Shown piece by piece: positions 42,229 to 51,509 of a stretch of 64,000 nt of DNA. Below the pieces are notes generated by a model that was not told the DNA's origin, made no database searches, and worked only from the letters and a program-made list of their open reading frames with translations. The DNA lies in assembly GCA_009735695.1 (NCBI GenBank), contig SRSL01000003.1, positions 62,001-126,000 on the forward strand, read 5' to 3'. Made by a program: the position numbers and the translations under genes. This stretch comes from Christiangramia bathymodioli (GTDB lineage Bacteria; Bacteroidota; Bacteroidia; Flavobacteriales; Flavobacteriaceae). Each line of letters starts with the position of its first letter. Within the stretch, counting starts at the first letter, position 1.

Positions 42229-42375
42229 CTAGGCTATATTTTCATCCTGCTGGATGATCTTGTCCTTTAACTGGCTTTTAAAAACCTTTAGAATTTTAGG
42301 ATCAAAATAAACTCCATCATAGTGCATGTCTGCCAGGACAAAACTCTCTCTCGTGTTCTTGTGATAAGTATCCAT
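42229..42375 (-). CDS. Small 48-residue protein, upstream of the FAD oxidoreductase
   Basis: A short frame that opens with ATG 42375: MDTYHKNTRESFVLADMHYD, then GVYFDPKILKVFKSQLKDKIIQQDENIA and TAG at 42229-42231. Codon use is even and the sequence is a plausible soluble alpha/beta peptide. It is 20 bp upstream of the FAD-enzyme gene on the same strand, which suggests one transcript. I do not recognise it. It could also be spurious. Confidence 0.5.
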   Translation of the reverse strand: MDTYHKNTRESFVLADMHYDGVYFDPKILKVFKSQLKDKIIQQDENIA

Positions 42376-42474
42376 TTTTATTTTAAAGATACTATTTTGT
42401 TTAATATTTATTTGTTTTAGTTAAACATTTAAATCAGATTTAACACCCAGTTCGTTATTTACAAATTCGCCAGA

Positions 42475-42846
42475 TTAGCTTTTAAGACTCAGCAAATATT
42501 TTAATCCGAACCAAAAAGCGAGGGAAATGATAAAAATAAGGAGCCCGTATACACTGCTGATCATGGAGATCTTGAAACCCGACAGAATAAGTGATGGTGA
42601 AGCTTCCACAGCCTGTAATTCGATCGCACGAAATGCGGAGAAAAGTCCTATTAACTGGCCCAGTAAACCCATGATAAAAGCGAAAAGCCCTATTCGAGGA
42701 ACCAAAGCTAGCCTGCTATTGGTTTTATCCATTTTACCCCTCATCAACTCGAGACCGCTCCAACCTACCACGGCCAGCATGGCAACAAGAATGAGACTTA
42801 GAATGCCCATAAAAATTGGTCCGCCCTGGAAAAAGGTTTCTAACAT
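42475..42846 (-). CDS. MotA/TolQ/ExbB-like proton channel protein, short
   Basis: A 123-residue membrane protein with three hydrophobic segments. GPIFMGILSLILVAMLAVVG, FAFIMGLLGQLIGLFSAFRAIE, and SGFKISMISSVYGLLIFIISL give the motif order of the MotA/TolQ/ExbB domain (G-L-x-G-x-I-x-G-L-x-x-A-F, then the S-x-x-G-L pore helix). It lacks the extended cytoplasmic domains of TolQ/ExbB. No ExbD-like partner is nearby. It is divergent from the LytTR regulator (133 bp between starts). Confidence 0.75.
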   Translation of the reverse strand: MLETFFQGGPIFMGILSLILVAMLAVVGWSGLELMRGKMDKTNSRLALVPRIGLFAFIMGLLGQLIGLFSAFRAIELQAVEASPSLILSGFKISMISSVYGLLIFIISLAFWFGLKYLLSLKS

Positions 42847-42979
42847 CTTTCAATTTAAATTCGTTGAGCCAATATAGCACTTTGCTGAATTTAATGCGGC
42901 TGCTCAATACCGCCATTGCCAAATTCTCACATTTGGTCGATATAAATAAAATTTTATTCGATTATATTCACCCTTCAAT

Positions 42980-43753
42980 ATGAAGAAGCGAATAGCAAGA
43001 CATATAGCTTACTGGGCGCTGATCCTGGTGTTCCTGAGTATTTTCTTCGGATTTGTATGGGAAAGCAACCTCCTCGCATTCTATTTTTCGTGCATGCTGC
43101 TACCCATAGTCATAGGTACCACCTATTTCTTCAATTTTTACCTGGTCCCCAAATTTCTGTTCAAAGGAAAATACCGCAGGTTTGCAATCTATTTTTTCTA
43201 TATGCTGGTGGTGTCGCTTTACCTGGAAATGCTTGTGGCCCTATTATCATTTTCTATTATTGCCGAAGCCAGCACACAGGTTATTCGGCTGGAGGGAATA
43301 TCGATTTTTATTCTTGGGATTACCTTGTACCTCATCGTATTTCTGAGCAGCTTTATTAGATTGATGTTGCAGTTAAAGCAGAATCAACAGCGGGTGGAAA
43401 GTCTTAAAACTGAAATAGAGCGCAATGAACAGAATAGCATTCTCGTAAAGATGAATCGTAAAAATCACCAGGTACCTTTAGCTGAATTGCTATATATTGA
43501 AAGCCTGAGCGATTATGTGAAATTGGTTACCACCAGAAGGGAATTGATCACCCGCGAACGGATCACTAAACTGGCTTCCAGCCTACCCGATAATTTTATT
43601 AGGGTGCACCGGTCCTTTGTTGTCAACAAGGAAAAAGTAAAGTCATTTAATACTACCGAAGTGGTGGTAAATGCTACCTCTATTCCTATTAGCCGCACTT
43701 ATAAAAAAGATGCCCTCGAACAGCTGGAAGCTCAACAAATCCAATCAGAATAA
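42980..43753 (+). CDS. Membrane-anchored LytTR transcriptional regulator
   Basis: A 257-residue protein with four N-terminal membrane segments (ALILVFLSIFFGFVW, FYFSCMLLPIVIGTTYFF, YFFYMLVVSLYLEMLVALLSF, ISIFILGITLYLIVFLSSF) followed by a short coiled linker and a LytTR DNA-binding domain (about 155-250: LLYIESLSDYVKLVT ... IRVHRSFVVNKEKV ... IPISRTYK). Such one-component membrane LytTR proteins couple an envelope signal to gene control. It faces the ExbB-like gene, so it may control that promoter. No response-regulator receiver domain is present. Confidence 0.85.
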   Translation: MKKRIARHIAYWALILVFLSIFFGFVWESNLLAFYFSCMLLPIVIGTTYFFNFYLVPKFLFKGKYRRFAIYFFYMLVVSLYLEMLVALLSFSIIAEASTQVIRLEGISIFILGITLYLIVFLSSFIRLMLQLKQNQQRVESLKTEIERNEQNSILVKMNRKNHQVPLAELLYIESLSDYVKLVTTRRELITRERITKLASSLPDNFIRVHRSFVVNKEKVKSFNTTEVVVNATSIPISRTYKKDALEQLEAQQIQSE

Positions 43754-43913
43754 CCATATTACAAGTCATCTGGATTCGAGGACTCACCAGCGAACTTATT
43801 CGTTAGTAAATTCGGAATCTGCCTTCCCAATGCCCGTAAATACTGATTTTATCGACGGAATGCAGGTTTAATACCGGATAATACATTGCTATTTTTAACC
43901 ACCTGAGCTATAA

Positions 43914-45400
43914 TTGAAACAGATAACTCTTAAAAAACAAATCATGCAGTTTCTGGAATTTAGCCTTGTAGTATTCTCGATCATTTTCCTGGTTTTTAAA
44001 CAACCTGTTATTTCGAAAATTAAAAAACCTTATATCATCATAAGCCTGTTGTTTATCCTGATCATTCATCTGCTTTTTGAAGGCTATCGCTGGCAGATGA
44101 TACCGGCCTATCTTTTATGGACCATTGCCCTTTTAGTTGCCATCAGAAACCCCAAATCGGGAACTTCGAAAATCATCAAAGTTTTAAAAGGTTTAGGAAT
44201 TTTAATTTTACTGATTCTTGCTCTGGCTTTACCTTGCATATTTCCCGTTTTTGAACTTCCGAAGCCCACAGGCCAATACTTGGTTGGAACAAGGGATATA
44301 TTCCTGGAACTGGATCGCGAAGAGGTGATCACTGAAGAAAAGGATAATAGAAAACTAATGATCAAAGTATGGTATCCAACTCAGGATTCTGATGTTGAAA
44401 AAGATCGGTACATCGATCAGGCCGGGAGACAGGGTTTTGCTCAAAAATACGGCCTGCCTGCTTCCACTTTCAATTACCTGGATAAGATCGAAACTCATGT
44501 TTTTAGGGAAGCCGAAGTAGCCGATGAAGCCTTTCCTGTTTTGATATTTTCCCACGGCTACAACTCAAAAGCCAATGGATATTATGCATTGTTATCAGAA
44601 ATTGTGAGTCATGGATACATCATTTTTGCCATTAACCACACTTATGAAAGTACGGGTACCAGCTTTTTGGATGGAGAAATGGAGTTTTTTGATTACAATT
44701 TTGCCCAAAAGATCGAAGCTGATACCTGGCAACAAATGCAACCTGTTAGGGAAGCTTTTAATAATGACCTAAGTTTTGCAGAACGACATCCAGCGGTGAA
44801 AAAAGCTTTACAAACTTATTTTGTAAAAGATATCGTGGAGAGGTGGTCTGCAGATATTCTGATGTAACCAGTAAACTAGAAGAGTGGAATCAAAAAGGTA
44901 CCTTCCGCGGAAAACTGGACCTTAACCGAATTGGAGTTTTCGGACACTCCAGAGGCGGTGGAGCTGCCGGTGACGCCCTTCTTAAAAGCGATAAGATCAA
45001 ACTAGGAGCCAATATTGATGGAGTGCAATGGGGGGATATCGTCGATAACAGGTTTCAAAAACCCTTTATGTTCATTTCGGCCGACTGGCCCGACGAGCAT
45101 GAAGATTTTAATAGCCATGCCTATGTAAATAAAAGTAATGATGTTTTTTATAAAGCATGGATCCATGGAAGCGCTCACAGCAATTTTATGGATATCCCTT
45201 TTATGATCCCGCTTAAAGAGCTTAGCCAGGCTGGAGAGATCGATCCGTATCTGGGAATGCAACTCACTACTAAACTGGTCATTTCATTTTTTGATAAACA
45301 CCTGAAAAAGAAAAACCTTGATATAAACAGCTTAGCTTCAGAATATGATTCATTAGAACTTTCAATAGACAGGCCGGATCCCGAGCTAACCGAAAATTAA
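43914..45400 (+). pseudogene. PAF-acetylhydrolase-like alpha/beta hydrolase, frameshifted
   Basis: Two frames together make one gene: the first (43914-44867) has membrane segments and a hydrolase start (VLIFSHGYNSKANGYYALLSE), the second (about 44850-45400) carries the nucleophile elbow FGHSRGGGAAGDAL and HGSAHSNFMD with the His. The frame changes near 44855-44865; a one-base insertion there would give SADILxDVTSKLEEWN in one frame, so about 490 residues. It resembles platelet-activating-factor acetylhydrolase-type lipases. Start: TTG 43914 or ATG 43944. Either a real frameshift mutation (inactive enzyme) or a sequencing error. Type is given as pseudogene for that reason. Confidence 0.75.
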
Positions 45401-45600
45401 TCTAGAATTAACCTTGAAAACCATTCAAAAGCCTAAAATATTTTTAGCTTTAACCGTGAATTAAAATTCTGAATTGTCTGCTAATGGAGATGGAATTTAA
45501 TCAAACCTGTTATGATCAATCTTATAATTGAATTAGTAATCTGGATAATTGATTCAGTTTTCTAATAAATAGCTAATTTAACTGGCAGGAAAATAAGTAC

Positions 45601-46488
45601 ATGCAACGCCTGCTTAAAAATCTTATTCTTACTCTTTGCCTTCTAATGATGACGGAAGGTCTGGCTCATCCCACGGGAAATATGGTACGTTCGGGCGATT
45701 ATGTTCTATGGTCCTACGTGAATCCTGTAGATGATGATCAACACCACGCCTGCATTATGATCTGGAAACCTGGCATACAGCCCTCGGTGCTGATTACATC
45801 GGAATATCCAGCCTCCGATTTCATGCTTTCCGCCCAGGGCGAAGACATTTATATTATTGAACGACGTTTTATTGAAAGCAGCAATGGGTTTGAAATTCGC
45901 ATTTTGAAAACGCAGCCAGAAGGTCTACCCACCGAAATCTGGCCATGGATGAAAGATCACTGGAGAATTGGGGAAGGTGGATTCTTTATGCTTTCCGAAG
46001 ACCAGGTCGTTTTTGGAAGATATCCTGATATTTATAGCCTCCATAAAGGAAAAACTCCTATAAAATACTTTGAATTTACTGAGCCAGTAAAGAGAATACG
46101 TAATCTGGAAAAAGACAGGCTATTGCTTTTAGGCGACAACTCCTGCTGGTTGACAGATCACCAGGGCACTATTCTTGAAACCTGGAAAAACATTACCAAA
46201 AAAGAAGTTTCGAATGCACCGTTGGACAGAAACCAGGTTTTTGATGCTGATCTTCAAAACGACGAGTTACTCCTGGCCTACTGGGGAAATCGTTCGTTTA
46301 TTACTATAGAAAATGGTGCCCAGCGGGAAATTCTGAAGCTAGATGGAAACTTTGTTCCGCATTGGGTGAGCTTTTATGACGATATGAAGCTCTTATTCGC
46401 TTCAGAAATGTTCATGGAGGGACAAAATCCACAACCTAAACTGATCTTATATCAAACAGATGAATACAGCGAGATAATCTGGGAATAG
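45601..46488 (+). CDS. Secreted hypothetical protein, beta-propeller-like
   Basis: A 295-residue protein with a signal peptide (LILTLCLLMMTEGLAHP, about 22). The mature part is full of short beta-strands separated by turns (YVLWSYVNP, IYIIERRFIES, QVVFGRYPDIYSLHKG, DRLLLLGDNSCWLTDHQG, ELLLAYWGNRSFITIENG), which suggests a beta-propeller fold. No catalytic motif is visible. Its neighbours give no hint; function unknown. Confidence 0.6.
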   Translation: MQRLLKNLILTLCLLMMTEGLAHPTGNMVRSGDYVLWSYVNPVDDDQHHACIMIWKPGIQPSVLITSEYPASDFMLSAQGEDIYIIERRFIESSNGFEIRILKTQPEGLPTEIWPWMKDHWRIGEGGFFMLSEDQVVFGRYPDIYSLHKGKTPIKYFEFTEPVKRIRNLEKDRLLLLGDNSCWLTDHQGTILETWKNITKKEVSNAPLDRNQVFDADLQNDELLLAYWGNRSFITIENGAQREILKLDGNFVPHWVSFYDDMKLLFASEMFMEGQNPQPKLILYQTDEYSEIIWE

Positions 46489-46740
46489 AAATTATTATAA
46501 AATGCAAAATTGCTGAACCGATAATTCCCTGGAAAAGTCTTCTCAAAGTTTAATATAAGATAACTGAAGGTTTAACATAATTTCCATTTCTAATCTCAAT
46601 AAAAAAACTAATTTCACGCAAAATTTAAGGTTTAAGCTAACAAGTCCGAATCCCTACTTCCAAAACTTGTGTTAGCCAGGACCTCAGTATTAATAACTGA
46701 AATAAAATAAATCGATCTCGGACAAATTTTACATTTCGTA

Positions 46741-46959
46741 ATGTCAACAGTTTACTTAAATCTGGCCATTTTGGTTGTTACCGGCTTTGCTGTTCACGCC
46801 ATTTTATTGAAAGAAACCCGTGTCGATTTGCAAGTGAAAAACGATATGGCGACTTCCCTACACGCCTTTAAATTCTCAGATTATCATGAAAATTTTAATG
46901 GAACAGATTCATTTCACCCAGTTGGAATTAGAAAACCGTGCAGGTTTAAAGGTCTTTAG
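46741..46959 (+). CDS. Small membrane protein, uncertain
   Basis: A 72-residue frame with one N-terminal hydrophobic segment (VYLNLAILVVTGFAVHAILL) and a polar tail. The stop TAG (46957-46959) is one base before the ATG of the next gene, so it could be its coupled upstream partner. I do not recognise it; the C-terminal part is compositionally weak, so the coding assignment is uncertain. Confidence 0.4.
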   Translation: MSTVYLNLAILVVTGFAVHAILLKETRVDLQVKNDMATSLHAFKFSDYHENFNGTDSFHPVGIRKPCRFKGL

Positions 46960-46960
46960 T

Positions 46961-47221
46961 ATGGGGCAAGCAAAGAGAGAAAGATTCAAAAACCGAAAGA
47001 TTAATCAGGATAAAGTAAGAAGTAAGCGATTCAGGGATAAAAAAGAACTGATAGTGGCCTATTCTGGTAAGTCGATCCGGCAACTTAAAAATATCGCCCC
47101 CGAAGAATTTTTGCTGATCAAGGAAGAGATCAGGCGGAAAGCGAGAAGAGAATCTCAGAAAATTATTTTTATTTGGACCCTGATTGGGATTTTCATCCTT
47201 TTTCTCCTGCTTTGGCTATAA
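46961..47221 (+). CDS. Small basic membrane-anchored protein
   Basis: Starting at ATG 46961 (a longer frame begins at 46886): MGQAKRERFKNRKINQDKVR, then a basic helical region (LIKEEIRRKARRESQK) and a C-terminal hydrophobic tail IIFIWTLIGIFILFLLLWL. 86 residues. It looks like a tail-anchored inner-membrane protein with a positive cytoplasmic part. Family unknown. Function unknown. Confidence 0.5.
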   Translation: MGQAKRERFKNRKINQDKVRSKRFRDKKELIVAYSGKSIRQLKNIAPEEFLLIKEEIRRKARRESQKIIFIWTLIGIFILFLLLWL

Positions 47222-47462
47222 TTAGTTTTATCTTATAAAGCTTTTCAAGCTTTCCTGTTCAGGCGAAGGTTTTACGTCGAAAGGTTTTTCTGGACGTAGC
47301 TTTATCTAGGAAAATGACCTTAGTATTCTCCTGAACATTCTATTTATTTCCGTGCATCTTCCTATAAAAAAGTGAATAGCCTGCCATTAATTAGTTTATA
47401 AATGATTAACTTTCAGTTCAATAGAACGAAAAAATCCCAGGCTTTTAAAATAATGGCATTGT

Positions 47463-48662
47463 ATGAGAACAGGAAACTACCTTGTCACTCTAATTTGTAT
47501 TCTTTTTTTTAAAATTCCCGGCGCGTACGGGCAAGAAAAAACCTCAGCAGATAGCCTGGAACTAAATGTCTTTCCGTATGGCAGTTTCAGGGGGCACTTC
47601 GCGTTTTTTAATGACGAAGTCGAATTTCAGGAAAACGCTTCGCGACTGGGTTTTGAACTTGCCCTCAAGAGAAATAAGACGGAGTTTTTCATGGGAGTAG
47701 AATTGGGTATGAACCTTTTTAAAAGTAACTCTCAGTTTAACGCCGATGCTAATTCTGCCAGCGGATTTATCCTTACAGTTAATGATCAGGCGAACCAGGT
47801 TTTCAATTCAAGGCTAGGTTATCTAGGTTTTAGCTTCGGAAAATATGGGAATTTAAGCTTCGGAAAACAGTGGAGTGTGTATTACGACGTGACTTCTTAT
47901 ACTGATAATTTTAATGTTTTTGGAGCACAGGGATCCGCCACCTTCGTGGCAGGAACCGATGGAGGTAGCATTGGAACAGGAAGGGCCGACCAGGCTATGA
48001 TCTACCGGAATCAAATTGGCCCTATTCTTCTTGGCCTTCAGATTCAGGCCAAAAATGTAGACAATAATAATTTTGTGGATGGTTTTGGCGGTAGCCTTCA
48101 ATGGCTTATCACCGATGAATTGAAAGCCGGCATAGGTTTTAATCGCAGTTATTTAAGCGACTTTCTTGTAAGGGAAGCTGAAATCATTGGGTTGGACGAC
48201 GACCCGTCTTATATTACGGGAGGTCTTAACTATAATAACGAGCGACTTTTCCTGAGTGCCGTTTATAGTAAACACACCAATGGAGATCTCGCCCGTGGCT
48301 TACCTGTTATAATTGAAGATATTGAGGTCTCCCCTACGGTGATATTTGATGCCCACGGATTTGAACTTTTTGGAAGATATGCGTGGGACGATTTCAGTAT
48401 TATGGCCGGTTATAACCATTATACCCCTGATATTAACGAGATAGAACGTATCGACAATCAGGTAGCTATTAGTGAAAATTTCAAAACCAGGGATTTCACT
48501 TTTGGGGCTGAATACAGACCTTCAAGACTCGTTTTTTTATATTCTGAAGTTAGGATAGGCACCGGCAACAACTCTATTGGGCTGGACACAAGCGACGTTC
48601 TTGCCTTAGGCCTGAAAATCCAGGCAGATCATATGTTCAAAAAGAATATAAAACTTAATTAA
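47463..48662 (+). CDS. Outer-membrane porin (gram-negative porin-like)
   Basis: A 399-residue protein with a signal peptide (ICILFFKIPGAYGQE, about 24) and beta-barrel strands throughout. Motifs: LNVFPYGSFRGHFAFF, LGYLGFSFGKYGNLSFGKQWSVYYDVTSYTDNF, DQAMIYRNQIGPILLGLQIQ and a final VLALGLKIQADHMF. The YGNLSFGKQW block matches classical 16-strand general porins (OmpC-like domain). It lets small solutes cross the outer membrane. A different family from the porin at 12.1 kb. Confidence 0.8.
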   Translation: MRTGNYLVTLICILFFKIPGAYGQEKTSADSLELNVFPYGSFRGHFAFFNDEVEFQENASRLGFELALKRNKTEFFMGVELGMNLFKSNSQFNADANSASGFILTVNDQANQVFNSRLGYLGFSFGKYGNLSFGKQWSVYYDVTSYTDNFNVFGAQGSATFVAGTDGGSIGTGRADQAMIYRNQIGPILLGLQIQAKNVDNNNFVDGFGGSLQWLITDELKAGIGFNRSYLSDFLVREAEIIGLDDDPSYITGGLNYNNERLFLSAVYSKHTNGDLARGLPVIIEDIEVSPTVIFDAHGFELFGRYAWDDFSIMAGYNHYTPDINEIERIDNQVAISENFKTRDFTFGAEYRPSRLVFLYSEVRIGTGNNSIGLDTSDVLALGLKIQADHMFKKNIKLN

Positions 48663-48736
48663 CTTTTACCCGTTGCACTTCTTTTCTTCCTATCTGGTGA
48701 GAAACAATCAATTCATGGTCTTATCCAAAATAAAAA

Positions 48737-48759
48737 AAGCCGACTTGCTTAGTCGGCTT
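48737..48759 (-). terminator. Rho-independent terminator of the ScyD-like gene
   Basis: Perfect 9-bp stem AAGCCGACT / AGTCGGCTT with a 5-base loop; on the minus strand it is followed by a T-run (TTTTTTTA). It lies 26 bp past the stop of the ScyD/ScyE-like gene on the minus strand. Confidence 0.88.
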
Positions 48760-48784
48760 CGGTATTTATAGAATTTAAATTCAA

Positions 48785-49876
48785 TTATTGAATCTGGATG
48801 ACTTCGGCCATATTTGGAATCAGTGCATTTTTAGTCGCCCATAGATTCCCGTCTTTATCAAAAGTAATCGCAGTTACAATGGGAATTCCACTAGCAATGG
48901 TCTCACAATCCAGGGTTCCGGTATCACAGGCTTTGATATTGCTTCCTGTTATTTGGCCAAAGATTTCAATGGCTGCCCAACTGTTTTCATCCAGTTCCAC
49001 CACATATAAGCGACCATCCGGACCAAAGGTCATATCAACGATTGAAGTGAATCCGCCATCGAATGCTTTTACGCAGTCCGCACTACTTCCACATTCGGCT
49101 TCAGAAGCTGTTGGCGATATTTTCCAGATATTAGATTCATTCGGGGTTCCGGGGATACCCTTAAGCTCTCCAACATAGTAATACCCGTCTGGGCCCACCA
49201 CTACTGAAGTAGGAACTGCCTGAGCCGGAATTTCATCATCCAGGTTACAGATGAACGGAATTGTTCCAGGGCATCCCGCCAAAGATTTAATATGAGCCGT
49301 GGAAACCATTTCGCGTGGGAAAACAGTAACCACTTCAATATTACCCTGGTTATCCACCCTCAGGAGGTCATTAGCCCCGGCATCTACCACCAGCGCCTCA
49401 TCACCGCCAAGCGACGCGACACTATACGGATTGGAATTGATATCATCGCCATCCGGATTATTATGTTCTTCGAAAGCAAATAGATTGGCCAACATACGGG
49501 CTTTACCTTTTGAAACCCGGTACAAAGCCTGTCCGTTATCCTCTTCGGTTTCTGCACCGGCACTAACCACCGCCCACATACTATTTCTTCCAAGGGGGTC
49601 CAGGGCTGTAATTCCTGGCAAACTTACTTCCACATCTCCTGATAAATTTACGATTCCCAAACTGGCATCAGCAACCAATATATCATTATTGGGAGCGGTT
49701 GCCAGGTCGAACAAGGGGGACGAGAGTCCATCGTGTTCAGTTTTCATGAAATCAGGCTGTGATTTAAATTTTGAATTAAACTCTTCCGGAAGCTCAGGCT
49801 CGATCTTATCGTTAGAACATCCCATACAGAACATCAGGGCCATCGCTAAAAGGCCGGTAATAAATGAAGATTTCAT
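48785..49876 (-). CDS. ScyD/ScyE family beta-propeller lipoprotein
   Basis: A 363-residue lipoprotein (LMFCMGC, Cys about 20). Repeats of propeller blades are seen: LFDLATAPNNDILVADASLGIVNL, YSVASLGGDEALVVDAGANDLLRVD, PTSVVVGPDGYYYVGELKGIPGTP, VDMTFGPDGRLYVVEL, TAITFDKDGNLWATKN. This is the ScyD/ScyE-type family, secreted NHL-like propellers of unknown binding partner (scytonemin-cluster name only; the pigment is not implied). Several Cys suggest disulfides. Own transcript, with terminator. Confidence 0.82.
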   Translation of the reverse strand: MKSSFITGLLAMALMFCMGCSNDKIEPELPEEFNSKFKSQPDFMKTEHDGLSSPLFDLATAPNNDILVADASLGIVNLSGDVEVSLPGITALDPLGRNSMWAVVSAGAETEEDNGQALYRVSKGKARMLANLFAFEEHNNPDGDDINSNPYSVASLGGDEALVVDAGANDLLRVDNQGNIEVVTVFPREMVSTAHIKSLAGCPGTIPFICNLDDEIPAQAVPTSVVVGPDGYYYVGELKGIPGTPNESNIWKISPTASEAECGSSADCVKAFDGGFTSIVDMTFGPDGRLYVVELDENSWAAIEIFGQITGSNIKACDTGTLDCETIASGIPIVTAITFDKDGNLWATKNALIPNMAEVIQIQ

Positions 49877-50229
49877 AGTTAAATTATTTAAGTTGGTTAT
49901 TGATTAAATCCAGTACTAATAAAATCCTGTGCTGATAGGTATTTAAGCTCGGGGGGAGTATGAGGTGATTTGGGAAAGATTCCAGGGCTTTGAAAAACTC
50001 TAATCACAGGTATCAACAAACTGTTTTTCAGGTGTTTACAAATATATCAAATATTTTTATGCGAGTAGAAAAAATTAATTTGAAACCTGAAGAATGTTTC
50101 AATATGAAATGAAAACCTGGAATTCATGAAGAGTTTATTTTAAAATGACAATTTTCTGAAAACAGGAAAAAATTAATCAAGTGGAATTAGCCCTAAAGAC
50201 CTTATAAACATTAATATGCTAAAACCAGG

Positions 50230-50322
50230 TTAACCAAAATATTTATAGACAATAAAGACCGCCAGAATAACGCTTAGGGCAAGAATGATTCCTCTGTAAA
50301 TATGTGAATGATCCTGTATCAC
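50230..50322 (-). CDS. Possible 30-residue single-pass membrane peptide
   Basis: From a GTG at 50322: MIQDHSHIYRGIILALSVIL, then AVFIVYKYFG and TAA at 50230-50232. It forms one clean transmembrane helix. No ATG start is seen, and it may extend upstream with a non-standard start (ISKNPE). It is the only plausible coding feature in the otherwise empty stretch 49877-50773. Confidence 0.3.
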   Translation of the reverse strand: MIQDHSHIYRGIILALSVILAVFIVYKYFG

Positions 50323-50682
50323 TTCCGGATTTTTTGAGATGGACTAATTTACGGTCTCTACTAAAAAAAAGACTAAGGGATTTCCCTAGTTTTCGGCAAA
50401 TATAAAGGTTTATCAGCCCAACCCCTGTCCGTAAAGAGACTTTTATTCTGGCTTTTTGTATATGGGTCAATTTTATCCGGAGATCGGTCAAAAAAAACCT
50501 TTTATAGCGATCTGGGTCTGCTTAAAATCAATTCAAACAGGATTTACCTTAAGCTTATCAGGTTAGCATTAACCACTGAAAATGAGACCTTAACAAAAGT
50601 TATTTTTTCTAATATTTTTTATTCGGATGGTGATTGGCTATAAAAAATTCATTAATTTCACAGTAACTAGCTATAAAACAAG

Positions 50683-50724
50683 CCTTTCCATGGATCTGAG
50701 ATCAGCCTTACTGTTGTGGAAAGG
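50683..50724 (+). promoter_or_regulatory. Inverted repeat in the leader of the Bor-like gene
   Basis: CCTTTCCA (50683-50690) pairs with TGGAAAGG (50717-50724); inside is a second hairpin GATCTGAGATC. It lies 50 bp before the Bor-like ATG and could be an mRNA leader structure or operator. Confidence 0.35.
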
Positions 50725-50773
50725 ATCAAACTGTAATTGCGAAATTTTTGTATAACTAAAAAACCAAGAAAAA

Positions 50774-51070
50774 ATGTTTAAACGATCTATTAAATTACTG
50801 GCCATTATTTTCGCGACTTCCATGTTATTAACATCCTGTTATTCGTATACCACGGTGGTAGGTAGCGGAGGCTCAGGCGGCGAGGAAACTACCAAATGGA
50901 ATCACTACCTTATCTACGGATTGATCCCTGTGGGAGTATCAGACCCATCCAATATGAATGATGGCTCTTCTAATTATACGGTACACACCAGGCAAACATT
51001 CCTGAACGGAGTTTTACATGCGATCACCGCTGGGATATATTCTCCTACAACCACGACAGTTACCAAGTAA
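50774..51070 (+). CDS. Bor-like lipoprotein
   Basis: A 98-residue lipoprotein (MLLTSC, Cys about 22). The C-terminal half, HYLIYGLIPVG ... VHTRQTFLNGVLHAITAGIYSPTTTTV, matches the Bor/Iss family (phage lambda Bor: QTFVNGLLGFITLGIYTP). Bor-family lipoproteins are outer-membrane proteins linked to serum resistance in E. coli; here the role is unknown. A terminator follows directly. Confidence 0.8.
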   Translation: MFKRSIKLLAIIFATSMLLTSCYSYTTVVGSGGSGGEETTKWNHYLIYGLIPVGVSDPSNMNDGSSNYTVHTRQTFLNGVLHAITAGIYSPTTTTVTK

Positions 51071-51084
51071 TCTTTACTATATTT

Positions 51085-51110
51085 AAAGGCCTGTATTTGA
51101 ACAGGCCTTT
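51085..51110 (+). terminator. Rho-independent terminator after the Bor-like gene
   Basis: Perfect 10-bp stem AAAGGCCTGT / ACAGGCCTTT with a 6-base loop, ending in T-rich sequence (ATATTTTG). 15 bp after the Bor-like stop codon. Confidence 0.85.
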
Positions 51111-51124
51111 ATATTTTGCTTTTT

Positions 51125-51322
51125 ATGTGGAAGATCGTTTTTTATTTTGCCCTTATTATGGCGGCCGTATTTCTCTGGCAGGTCTCCAAAATCATCATTT
51201 TTGACTTCAATCGGCTTACGGAATGGGGCTTTGGCTACCTCGTTGGGAAAATCATTCTCCTTATCATATTTGCCGGCCTTGCCTTCTATGTAAAAAAAAG
51301 AAAGGTTCAAACCAGTGACTAA
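51125..51322 (+). CDS. Small two-helix membrane protein
   Basis: From ATG 51125: about 65 residues with two hydrophobic segments (KIVFYFALIMAAVFLW and GYLVGKIILLIIFAGLAFYV) and a basic C-terminus (KKRKVQ). A TTG at 51116 would add three residues. The gene starts just after the terminator of the Bor-like gene. Unknown family and function. Confidence 0.5.
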   Translation: MWKIVFYFALIMAAVFLWQVSKIIIFDFNRLTEWGFGYLVGKIILLIIFAGLAFYVKKRKVQTSD

Positions 51323-51509
51323 AGGCAGATTTCTTAGTAACTCCATTATTTACTTTTCATTAGCTTAATTTCTGAGCTCCGGCTTTTCAATTCAAGTCCA
51401 TCTTACATAGCCTGTTCATTTTCAGAACATTAATCACTCAGGCTTCAATTTTTACCTTAAATTTATAGTTGGCCATCATAATGCTTTGGTGAATTAAACT
51501 TATTTGACC

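Larger units (their letters stand above)
49877..50773. other. Long intergenic region (about 900 bp)
   Basis: AT-rich DNA between the ScyD-like gene and the Bor-like gene, two outward-pointing transcripts, so promoters for both should be here. Apart from the possible 30-residue peptide at 50230-50322 and a hairpin at 50683-50724, I see no gene. Confidence 0.4.

Noticed and set aside
46741-46959. Treating the two adjacent short genes at 46.7-47.2 kb as one frameshifted gene
   Set aside because: The second has its own ATG one base after the first stop and a complete basic-plus-tail-anchor layout; the first has its own N-terminal helix.
50243-50491. 82-codon minus-strand frame
   Set aside because: No protein-like pattern; the better small frame overlapping it is at 50230-50322.
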